From CAZUMJ01 sp964621605 (GTDB lineage: Bacteria; Actinomycetota; Acidimicrobiia; Acidimicrobiales; Iamiaceae), in the NCBI GenBank assembly GCA_964621605.1, contig CAZUMJ010000038.1, positions 1 to 28,717 on the forward strand: 28,717 bases of DNA. Reading direction: 5' to 3'. The position numbers and the translations under genes are program-made. The number at the start of each line of letters is the position of its first letter. Position 1 is the stretch's first letter. The notes below the pieces were generated by a model. It was given only the letters and a program-made list of their open reading frames with translations. It had not been told where the DNA came from and did not search any database. Of the stretch, positions 22,539 to 28,717 are shown in pieces.

Positions 22539-23987
22539 GTGAAGACGAGCGTCGCGCCCCTCGAGGGGAACAAGGTCAAGGTCTCCGTCGAGGTCGACGA
22601 GGACGAGTTCGAGCACGAGATCGACGCCGCGTTCCGGCGGATCGCCCGTGAGGTGCGCCTTCCGGGGTTCCGCCCGGGCAAGGCGCCCCGTCGTATCCTC
22701 GAGAGCCGACTCGGTTCGGCCGCCGGGCGCGACGAGGCGCTGCGCCACGCGCTGCCCGAGTACTACGCGCAGGCCGTGATCGAGCACGACATCGACGTCA
22801 TCGCGGCGCCCGAGCTCGAGATCACCGCCGGTGAAGAGTCCGGCCCGATCACCTTCGAGGCCGTCGTCGAGGTGCGCCCGACCGTCGAGGTCGCGGGGTA
22901 CGCGAGCCTGCGCGTCACGATCGACTCGCCGGTTCCCAGCGACGACGACATCGAGGCGCAGATCGACCGGCTCCGCAACCAGAGCGCGGAGCTCCTCGAG
23001 GTCGAGCGTGCCGCCGCCGAAGGCGATCACGTCACGATCGATGTGCGTGGTGCCCGCGACGGCGAGGCGCTGCCTGGCCTCACCGCCGAGGGCTACCTCT
23101 ACGAGGTCGGCAGCGCCGGCGTGGTGCCCGAGCTTGACGAGCACCTCACCGGGGCATCCGCTGGCGACGACCTGACCTTCACCGCCGATCATCCCGACCC
23201 CGACGAAGACCCGATCGACTTCACCGTCCACGTGGTCGACGTGAAGGAGAAGGTGCTGCCCGAGGTCACCGACGAGTGGGCTTCGGAGGCATCCGAGTTC
23301 GACACCGTCGCCGAGTTGCGCGAGAGCATCCTGACCCGCCTCACCACCATGAAGAAGGTGCAGGCGCAGGTGCAGCACCGCGAGCGCACCGCAACTGCCC
23401 TTGCCGAGTTGGTCACCGACGAGCTGCCCGAGGCCCTCGTCGCCTCCGAGGTGCAGAACCGGCTGCAAGACATGCTCATGCGCCTTCAGGCGCAAGGTGT
23501 CGACCCAGCGATGTACCTCCAGATGACGGGCCAGACCCCCGACGACCTGACCGAGTCTTTGCGTGGCCAAGCCGAAGAGGCCGTGCGCGTCGACCTTGGT
23601 CTGCGTGCCGTCGCCGAGGCGCAGGGCATCGAAGTCTCCGACGACGAGGTCGACGACGAGTTGGTTCGCTTGGCGGGCCGTGTGGGCGAGTCGGCCGAGT
23701 CTGTGCGCCGCCAAGTCGAGCAGAACGGTCAGCTCTCAGCGGTACGCTCAGACCTGCGGCAGCGCAAGGCGCTCGAGTGGCTCCTCACCGCGGTTGAGGT
23801 CGTCGACCCCGACGGTGCCGCGATCGACCCCGACTCGCTCGTGCTCGACGATGCGAGCCACGACCACGACCACGATCACGACTACGACCACGATCACGAT
23901 CACGATCACGATCACGACCACGACCACGATCACGACCACGATCACGACCACGATCACGACCACGGGGGATCCGAGGGGGACGCCTGA
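22539..23987 (+). CDS. tig: trigger factor with poly(His-Asp) tail
   Basis: 482 residues. Ribosome-associated chaperone that meets nascent chains at the exit tunnel. The N-terminal ribosome-binding domain (1-115) has the signature GFRPGKAPRRI (about residues 43-53). The FKBP-like prolyl isomerase domain covers about 155-245 (AAEGDHVTIDVRGA, LYEVGSAGVVPELDEHL, DFTVHVVDVKEK). The helical C-terminal arms follow to about 430. The chain then ends in 35 residues of alternating His and Asp/Tyr (441-475, 17 His), a likely metal-binding tail not typical of the family. The GTG start is set by homology and by the -10 box 9 nt upstream; no ribosome site. Two nt separate its stop from clpP. Confidence 0.96.
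   Translation: MKTSVAPLEGNKVKVSVEVDEDEFEHEIDAAFRRIAREVRLPGFRPGKAPRRILESRLGSAAGRDEALRHALPEYYAQAVIEHDIDVIAAPELEITAGEESGPITFEAVVEVRPTVEVAGYASLRVTIDSPVPSDDDIEAQIDRLRNQSAELLEVERAAAEGDHVTIDVRGARDGEALPGLTAEGYLYEVGSAGVVPELDEHLTGASAGDDLTFTADHPDPDEDPIDFTVHVVDVKEKVLPEVTDEWASEASEFDTVAELRESILTRLTTMKKVQAQVQHRERTATALAELVTDELPEALVASEVQNRLQDMLMRLQAQGVDPAMYLQMTGQTPDDLTESLRGQAEEAVRVDLGLRAVAEAQGIEVSDDEVDDELVRLAGRVGESAESVRRQVEQNGQLSAVRSDLRQRKALEWLLTAVEVVDPDGAAIDPDSLVLDDASHDHDHDHDYDHDHDHDHDHDHDHDHDHDHDHDHDHGGSEGDA
23859..23963 (+). repeat. CAC-GAC/GAT hexanucleotide tract encoding (HD)n
   Basis: Thirty-five codons alternating CAC with GAC or GAT, broken once by TAC. Sixteen His-Asp/Tyr-Asp style steps precede the closing CAC-GGG. 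The mixed GAC/GAT use is compatible with repeat slippage followed by synonymous drift. Confidence 0.95.
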
Positions 23988-23989
23988 CC

Positions 23990-24625
23990 ATGGAGCCGGC
24001 CTACAACTACCTGGTCCCGACGGTTGTCGAGCAGACCAACCGTGGCGAGCGAGCCTTCGACCTCTACTCGCGGCTGCTCAAAGAGCACATCATCTTCCTC
24101 GGCACGCCGATCGATGACACCGTCGCCAACCTGATCTGCGCCCAGCTGCTGCACCTCGAGTCGGAGAACCCCGACAAGGACATCAACATCTACATCAACT
24201 CGCCCGGCGGCGACATCACCGCGCTGTTCGCCATCTACGACACGATGCAGTACATCAAGCCCGACATCTCCACCATCTGCTTCGGGCAGGCTGCGTCCGC
24301 AGCGGCGGTCCTTCTGGCTGCGGGCACCAAGGGCAAGCGCCTGGCGCTGCCGCACGCACGGGTGTTGCTGCACCAGCCGTGGGGGCAGGGCTCGGGGCAG
24401 GCCACCGACATCGAGATCCAAGCCCGTGAGATCCTGCGCATGCGCGACCTCCTCGACGGGATCATCGCCGACCACACCGGCCAGGACAAAGAGAAGATCA
24501 AGGTCGACACCGACCGCGACTTCGTGCTGTCCGCGGCTGACGCCAAGGAATACGGCATCATCGATGAGGTCATCTCCACCCGGGAGATGGCAGACAGGTC
24601 CCGTCCGATCACCGCGGCCAGCTGA
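23990..24625 (+). CDS. clpP: ATP-dependent Clp protease proteolytic subunit
   Basis: 211 residues. Serine peptidase of the Clp chamber, working with ClpX encoded next. Catalytic triad S103 (GQAASAAAV), H128 (LLHQP) and D177 (DTDRDF); the spacings of 25 and 49 equal those of E. coli S97/H122/D171. The GQAASAAAVLLAAGTKGKRLALP block is of the actinobacterial ClpP2 type. Residues 1-16 (MEPAYNYLVPTVVEQT) include a probable short propeptide. Ribosome site GAGGGGGA (23973-23980) precedes ATG 23990 by 9 nt. Most actinomycetes pair two clpP genes here; only one is present, so a partner may lie elsewhere. Confidence 0.97.
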   Translation: MEPAYNYLVPTVVEQTNRGERAFDLYSRLLKEHIIFLGTPIDDTVANLICAQLLHLESENPDKDINIYINSPGGDITALFAIYDTMQYIKPDISTICFGQAASAAAVLLAAGTKGKRLALPHARVLLHQPWGQGSGQATDIEIQAREILRMRDLLDGIIADHTGQDKEKIKVDTDRDFVLSAADAKEYGIIDEVISTREMADRSRPITAAS

Positions 24626-24647
24626 CCGCACACCCGGGGGTACGAGC

Positions 24648-25922
24648 GTGGCGAAGTTCGGAGACGGTGGCGAACTCCTGAAGTGTTCCTTCTGCGGCAA
24701 GTCGCAGAAGCAGGTCAAGAAGCTCATCGCGGGGCCCGGGGTCTACATCTGCGATGAGTGCATCGACCTGTGCAACGAGATCATCGAAGAGGAGCTCTCC
24801 GAGGCACCCGAGCTGCAGTTCGACGAGCTCCCCAAGCCCCGCGAGATCTTCGAGTTCCTGAACGACTACATCGTCGGTCAGGAAGCGGCCAAGAAGATCC
24901 TCGCCGTCGCGGTCTACAACCACTACAAGCGCATCCAGTTCGGGGCGTCGCGCGGCGACGTCGAGTTGGCCAAGTCCAACATTCTGCTGATGGGCCCGAC
25001 CGGTTGCGGCAAGACGCTGCTGGCGCAGACCCTGGCCCGTCTGCTCAACGTGCCGTTCGCCATCGCCGACGCCACCGCGTTGACCGAGGCGGGGTACGTC
25101 GGCGAAGACGTCGAGAACATCCTGCTGAAGCTGATCCAGGCCGCCGACTACGACGTCAAGAAGGCCGAGACCGGCATCATCTACATCGACGAGATCGACA
25201 AGGTCGCACGCAAGAGCGAGAACCCCTCGATCACGCGCGATGTGTCGGGCGAGGGCGTGCAGCAGGCCTTGCTGAAGATCCTCGAAGGCACCACCGCCTC
25301 GGTGCCGCCGCAGGGTGGGCGCAAGCATCCTCACCAAGAGTTCATCCAGATCGACACGACCAACATCCTGTTCATCTGCGGCGGTGCCTTCGCCGGCATC
25401 GAGAAGATCATCGAGAGCCGGGTCGGGGCCAAGGGCATCGGCTTCGGTGCCGACATCCGCAGTGCCAGCGAGAAGGACGTCGGCGAGCTGCTCACGCAGG
25501 TCCTTCCCGAAGACCTGATGAAGTTCGGCCTGATCCCCGAGTTCATCGGTCGCCTGCCGGTCATCGGGGCCGTGTCCAACCTCGACCGTGAGGCGCTTGT
25601 CGAGATCCTCGTCGAGCCCAAGAACGCGCTCGTGAAGCAGTACCAGAAGTTCTTCGAGATGGAGTCCGTCGAGCTCGAGTTCACCGACGACGCGCTCGAA
25701 GCCGTCGCCGACCAGGCGATCATGCGTGGCACCGGGGCGCGTGGGTTGCGGGCCATCCTCGAAGAGGTGCTCCTCAACGCCATGTACGACCTGCCCGGTC
25801 GCTCCGACATCTCCAAGTGCGTCATCGACGCGACGGTCGTGCGCGAGAAGGTCAACCCCACGCTGGTACCGAAGTCGGGCCCGGGCTCTCGCCAGAGCCG
25901 CCCGCGCCGCGCTGCAAGCTGA
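24648..25922 (+). CDS. clpX: Clp protease ATP-binding subunit ClpX
   Basis: 424 residues, usual length. AAA+ unfoldase that delivers substrates to ClpP. The zinc-binding domain has C13/C16 (CSFC) and C35/C38 (CDEC). Walker A GPTGCGKT (116-123), pore loop GYVG (149-152), Walker B IIYIDEID (177-184), the RKSENPSITRDVSGEGVQQALLK block, the RKH loop (GGRKHPHQEF) and the ClpP-docking IGF loop (KGIGFGAD) are all present, then the C-terminal small domain with RGTGARGLR (sensor 2). The GTG at 24648 follows a GGGGG run by 7 nt and starts just before KFGDGGELLKC. It lies 22 nt after clpP and 19 nt before folC, so probably one transcript. Confidence 0.97.
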   Translation: MAKFGDGGELLKCSFCGKSQKQVKKLIAGPGVYICDECIDLCNEIIEEELSEAPELQFDELPKPREIFEFLNDYIVGQEAAKKILAVAVYNHYKRIQFGASRGDVELAKSNILLMGPTGCGKTLLAQTLARLLNVPFAIADATALTEAGYVGEDVENILLKLIQAADYDVKKAETGIIYIDEIDKVARKSENPSITRDVSGEGVQQALLKILEGTTASVPPQGGRKHPHQEFIQIDTTNILFICGGAFAGIEKIIESRVGAKGIGFGADIRSASEKDVGELLTQVLPEDLMKFGLIPEFIGRLPVIGAVSNLDREALVEILVEPKNALVKQYQKFFEMESVELEFTDDALEAVADQAIMRGTGARGLRAILEEVLLNAMYDLPGRSDISKCVIDATVVREKVNPTLVPKSGPGSRQSRPRRAAS

Positions 25923-25941
25923 ACGCGGCTCGCCGCCGTCC

Positions 25942-27249
25942 ATGGATCTTCGCGCCGCGGTCGCTTACCTCGATCGCCACATCAACCTCGAAGCGACCGC
26001 GGGTCGCGTCGAGGGGCTGTCTCTCGACCGCATGCGCAACCTCGCCCACGTGCTCGGCGACCCGCAGACGGCCTTTCCCGTCGTGCACGTCACCGGTACG
26101 AACGGCAAGGGCTCGACGACCCGGATGGTCACCGAGCTCCTGCGGGCGAGTGGCCTGTCCGTCGGCACCTACACGAGCCCGCACCTGGTGCGTCTCAACG
26201 AGCGGCTGTGCTTCGACGGCGAGCCGATCGCAGATGACGTGCTCGCCCAACTGCTGGGCGATCTCGAGGCACTCGAGCCACTGTGCGCGGCGACCCCCTC
26301 GTACTTCGAGCTGTTGACCGCTGCGGCGTTTCGCTGGTTCGCCGACCTCGCAGTTGACGTGGCAGTGGTCGAAGTCGGGCTGCTCGGCCGTTGGGACGCC
26401 ACGAACGTCTGCGACGCCGCGGTATCTGTGCTCACGAACGTCGGGCGTGACCACACCGATGGTGTCGGCGACTGGCGTCGCCGTGTCGCGGAGGAGAAGG
26501 TCGGCATCGTGAAGCCGGGGTCGACGTTCGTGCTCGGCGAGACCACCCCCGAGTTGGCCGACGTCTTCGCTGCCGTCCCCGCGGCAGAGACCTGGGTGCG
26601 CGGCGTGCACTTCGACTGCGAGCAGGACCTCCTCGCGCTGGGCGGTCATCAACTGGCGTTGCGCACGCCAGGCGCCTTCGTCGATGAGGTGTTCCTGCCG
26701 TTGCACGGCGGGCACCAGGCCGACAACGCGGCAGTAGCGCTGGCCGCCGCCGAGGCGTTCTTCGCTCGACCCCTTGCTGACGATGTGGTGCGTGACGCCT
26801 TTGCGCAGGTGCGGGTTCCGGGCCGCTTCGAGGTCGTCAACCGTGAACCGACGATCGTGCTCGACGGTGCCCATAACGTCGACGGCGCGGCCGCCCTCGC
26901 CGCCACCCTCCGAGAGGAGTTCACGCTCGGCGGGTCGCTCATCCTCGTGGTGGGGATGCTCGAAGGACGCGACCCCACCGAGGTGTTGCGCGCGATGGGT
27001 GCGGTCGACGCGGGCTACCTTGTGGCGTGCACGCCGCCGTCACCCCGAGCGATCCCATCGGCCGAGGTGGCCGCGGCAGCCGACGAGTTGGGAGTGGTTG
27101 CCGAGGCCGTGCCCGACGTGGTCGACGCCATCCGTCGCGCGGTGTCGATGGCCACCGCGGAGGATCTCGTGGTCGTGTGCGGTTCGCTGTACGTCGTCGG
27201 CGCGGCCAAGGCCGCACTTGACGCCCGTGCCGACGAGGAGTTGTGGTGA
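25942..27249 (+). CDS. folC: folylpolyglutamate synthase / dihydrofolate synthase
   Basis: 435 residues. Mur-ligase-fold enzyme that adds glutamate to dihydropteroate and/or folates using ATP. P-loop TGTNGKGST (51-59), TSPHL (78-82), the EVGLLGRWDATN element (144-155, family form EVGLGGRxDATN), catalytic-region H171 in GRDHTD, and DGAHN in the C-terminal domain. ATG 25942 is the first credible start after the clpX stop; no ribosome site is visible, which suggests reading by coupling to clpX. Its stop overlaps the map start. In Streptomyces folC sits between valS and ndk; here valS is missing and map intervenes. Confidence 0.95.
   Translation: MDLRAAVAYLDRHINLEATAGRVEGLSLDRMRNLAHVLGDPQTAFPVVHVTGTNGKGSTTRMVTELLRASGLSVGTYTSPHLVRLNERLCFDGEPIADDVLAQLLGDLEALEPLCAATPSYFELLTAAAFRWFADLAVDVAVVEVGLLGRWDATNVCDAAVSVLTNVGRDHTDGVGDWRRRVAEEKVGIVKPGSTFVLGETTPELADVFAAVPAAETWVRGVHFDCEQDLLALGGHQLALRTPGAFVDEVFLPLHGGHQADNAAVALAAAEAFFARPLADDVVRDAFAQVRVPGRFEVVNREPTIVLDGAHNVDGAAALAATLREEFTLGGSLILVVGMLEGRDPTEVLRAMGAVDAGYLVACTPPSPRAIPSAEVAAAADELGVVAEAVPDVVDAIRRAVSMATAEDLVVVCGSLYVVGAAKAALDARADEELW
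27235..27240 (+). promoter_or_regulatory. ribosome binding site deciding the map start
   Basis: GAGGAG lies 5 nt before GTG 27246, against 2 nt for GTG 27243 and 14 nt for GTG 27255. The 27246 start also gives the GTGA overlap with the folC stop. Confidence 0.65.
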
Positions 27250-28217
27250 GTCCCGTGACCGACCCGTCCAAGCTTCGACCGAACGACCCGTGCTGGTGTG
27301 GAAGCGGGCAGAAGTTCAAGCGCTGCCACAAGGTCTCGACCGATCGCGTGCAACGGGGGGCGTTGTCGCCACGACGCACCGTTCCCGACACCATCGAGTT
27401 GCCGCCGTATGCCGAGTCCGGGGCGCGCAGCGTCAAGGGTGAGTCCGACGTGAAGTCGCCTGATGTGATCGCTCGGATGCGTCGCACGGGCGCCGCGGCG
27501 GGCGACATCCTCGCCGAGGTCGGGGCCGCGGTGCGTCCGGGCATCACGACCGACGAGCTCGATGCGATCTGTCACGACGCATGCGTCGCGGCAGGGGGCT
27601 ACCCGAGCCCGCTCAACTACGGCGGCTTCCCGAAGTCGGTCTGCACCTCGGTGAACGAGGTCATCTGCCACGGCATCCCCGACTCGCGACCGCTCGTCGA
27701 CGGCGACATCGTGAACCTCGACGTCACCCTCTTCCGCGAGGGCGTGCACGGCGACACGAACGCAACGTTCTTCGTCGGCACGGTCGACGACGTGTCGCAG
27801 CACCTGGTCCGCACGACCCGCGAGTGCCTCGAGCGGGCCATCGCGGTGGTCGAGCCGGGGCGTCCGTTCTCTGAGATCGGTCGTGCCATCCAAGACCACG
27901 CCGAGGGCGAGGGCTTCAGCGTCGTGCGGGCGTTCATCGGTCACGGGGTGGGGGAGACCTTCCACTCCGACCTGCAGATCCTGCACTACTTCGATCCGCG
28001 CACCCGTGGGCGCATGGAGCCGGGCATGACGTTCACGATCGAGCCGATGATCGCGGTCGGCGACTGGCGCCATCGCATGTGGGACGACGACTGGACCGCC
28101 GTCACCGTCGACGGCAAGCGTTCCGCCCAGTTCGAGCACACGCTGCTGGTCACCGATGACGGGGTCGAGGTCCTCACGCTGCGCGCCGACGGGCTCTGGT
28201 CGGGCGACGGCGCCTGA
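27246..28217 (+). CDS. map: type I methionine aminopeptidase with N-terminal SEC-C zinc motif
   Basis: 323 residues. Removes the initiator methionine from new proteins. The catalytic pita-bread fold has the full set of metal ligands D159, D170, H233, E266 and E297, with spacings of 11, 63, 33 and 31 identical to the E. coli enzyme, and substrate-binding H142. An extension of about 70 residues carries NDPCWCGSGQKFKRCHK, a SEC-C zinc motif (C16, C18, C27, H28) seen in actinobacterial and some other long-form enzymes and thought to aid ribosome contact. The start shares GTGA with the folC stop. Its place behind tig and clpPX groups co-translational processing with protein quality control. Confidence 0.96.
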   Translation: MSPVTDPSKLRPNDPCWCGSGQKFKRCHKVSTDRVQRGALSPRRTVPDTIELPPYAESGARSVKGESDVKSPDVIARMRRTGAAAGDILAEVGAAVRPGITTDELDAICHDACVAAGGYPSPLNYGGFPKSVCTSVNEVICHGIPDSRPLVDGDIVNLDVTLFREGVHGDTNATFFVGTVDDVSQHLVRTTRECLERAIAVVEPGRPFSEIGRAIQDHAEGEGFSVVRAFIGHGVGETFHSDLQILHYFDPRTRGRMEPGMTFTIEPMIAVGDWRHRMWDDDWTAVTVDGKRSAQFEHTLLVTDDGVEVLTLRADGLWSGDGA

Positions 28218-28243
28218 GTGCAAGGCCGCGGCCGGGCTCCGAG

Positions 28244-28249
28244 TACCCT
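28244..28249 (+). promoter_or_regulatory. -10 box of ndk (leaderless)
   Basis: TACCCT ends 7 nt before GTG 28257; the intervening CGCCGCC has no ribosome site. The same arrangement is seen at tig and at the Mau-like operon. Confidence 0.5.
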
Positions 28250-28256
28250 CGCCGCC

Positions 28257-28670
28257 GTGAATCGCACCCTCGTCCTCTGCAAGCCCGATGCCGTCGAGCG
28301 TGGCCTCGTCGGCGAGATCATCAGCCGCATCGAGCGCAAGGGCCTGCGCCTCGTGGCGCTCGAGCAGCGCACCATCGACCGGCAGCTTGCCGAGCAGCAC
28401 TACGCGGAGCTCTCCGACAAGCCCTTCTTCGGCGACCTGATCGCCTTCATCACGCGGTCGCCGCTCGTGGCGATGGTCGTGGAGGGCCCGGCCGACAACA
28501 CGTGGCACCTGGTGCGCACGCTCATGGGGAAGACGAGCGTGGACGATGCCCAACCTGGGTCGATCCGTGGCGACCTTGCCACGACGACCACCGAGAACCT
28601 GGTGCACGGCTCTGACGGACCCGAGTCCGCTGCCCGCGAGATCGCCTTGTTCTTCCCCGGTCTGGGCTGA
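28257..28670 (+). CDS. ndk: nucleoside diphosphate kinase
   Basis: 137 residues, normal length. Transfers the gamma phosphate of ATP to other nucleoside diphosphates by way of a phosphohistidine. The N-terminus TLVLCKPDAVERGLVGEI, RSPLVAMVVEG in the core and the active-site NLVHGSD with H117 are typical; K9 of CKPD binds phosphate. The GTG at 28257 fits the usual NDK N-terminus and lies 39 nt after map. The last 47 nt of the window after the stop show no feature. Confidence 0.97.
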   Translation: MNRTLVLCKPDAVERGLVGEIISRIERKGLRLVALEQRTIDRQLAEQHYAELSDKPFFGDLIAFITRSPLVAMVVEGPADNTWHLVRTLMGKTSVDDAQPGSIRGDLATTTTENLVHGSDGPESAAREIALFFPGLG

Positions 28671-28717
28671 CTGTGAGGATCTCGGCGGCAGCTCGCTCGT
28701 CGTGGTGGGCTGTCGGC

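Noticed and set aside
23748..23963. Minus-strand frame of Val/Ile repeats opposite the His-Asp tract
   Set aside because: It is the mirror of the hexanucleotide repeat in trigger factor.

Overview
The window is a high-GC (roughly 68-72%) stretch of bacterial chromosome with one 100-N scaffold gap (1123-1222). Several things point to an actinomycete, perhaps an Acidimicrobiia (Ilumatobacter-like) lineage. These are the base composition, frequent GTG starts, TAnnnT -10 boxes placed directly in front of start codons (leaderless genes), LGFP repeats, a methionine aminopeptidase with a SEC-C zinc motif, an actinobacterial ClpP2-type sequence, and a tig-clpP-clpX-folC-map-ndk block. The class-level placement is inference.

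Layout. 1-8468: a double 14/16-bp palindrome (likely TetR-type operators), a multi-pass membrane protein that runs into the gap, and after the gap a very large exported protein (beta-helix region, about 12 Ig-like repeats, about 7 Cys-bounded InlB-like modules, an unknown C-terminal domain). The two may be one gene split by the gap. 8469-9190: no gene, only three families of tandem repeats, one of which is answered by copies in inverse orientation. 9191-12487: tRNA-His(GTG), a DEAD-box RNA helicase (minus) and a divergent LtrA-family membrane protein (plus). 12579-16024: an NHL-repeat lipoprotein, tRNA-Arg(TCT), a YcnI-like copper-associated exported protein and tRNA-Gly(TCC).

16129-19833 (minus strand) is the most unusual part. 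It is a four-gene operon in which every junction is a 4-bp stop/start overlap: a MauE/DoxX-like membrane protein, a membrane-anchored MauD-like thioredoxin (CLTC), an unrecognised 178-residue protein, and a Tat-exported protein. The last has a 20-cysteine N-terminal domain resembling the methylamine dehydrogenase light chain, joined to seven LGFP repeats. No dehydrogenase heavy chain, MauG or amicyanin gene is present, and one of the two tryptophans needed for the TTQ cofactor appears to be replaced by alanine. The simplest reading is a Mau-type disulfide-forming module reused to mature a cysteine-rich, probably cell-wall-associated protein of unknown function. An array of four 31-bp repeats, each holding a perfect 7+7 palindrome, separates this operon from a divergent CocE/NonD-family hydrolase (20174-22474).

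22539-28670 is a housekeeping protein quality-control and maturation block, all on the plus strand. It contains trigger factor with a long (His-Asp)n tail, ClpP, ClpX, FolC, methionine aminopeptidase and nucleoside diphosphate kinase. Most of these genes are tightly packed or overlapping; tig and ndk carry their own apparent leaderless promoters.
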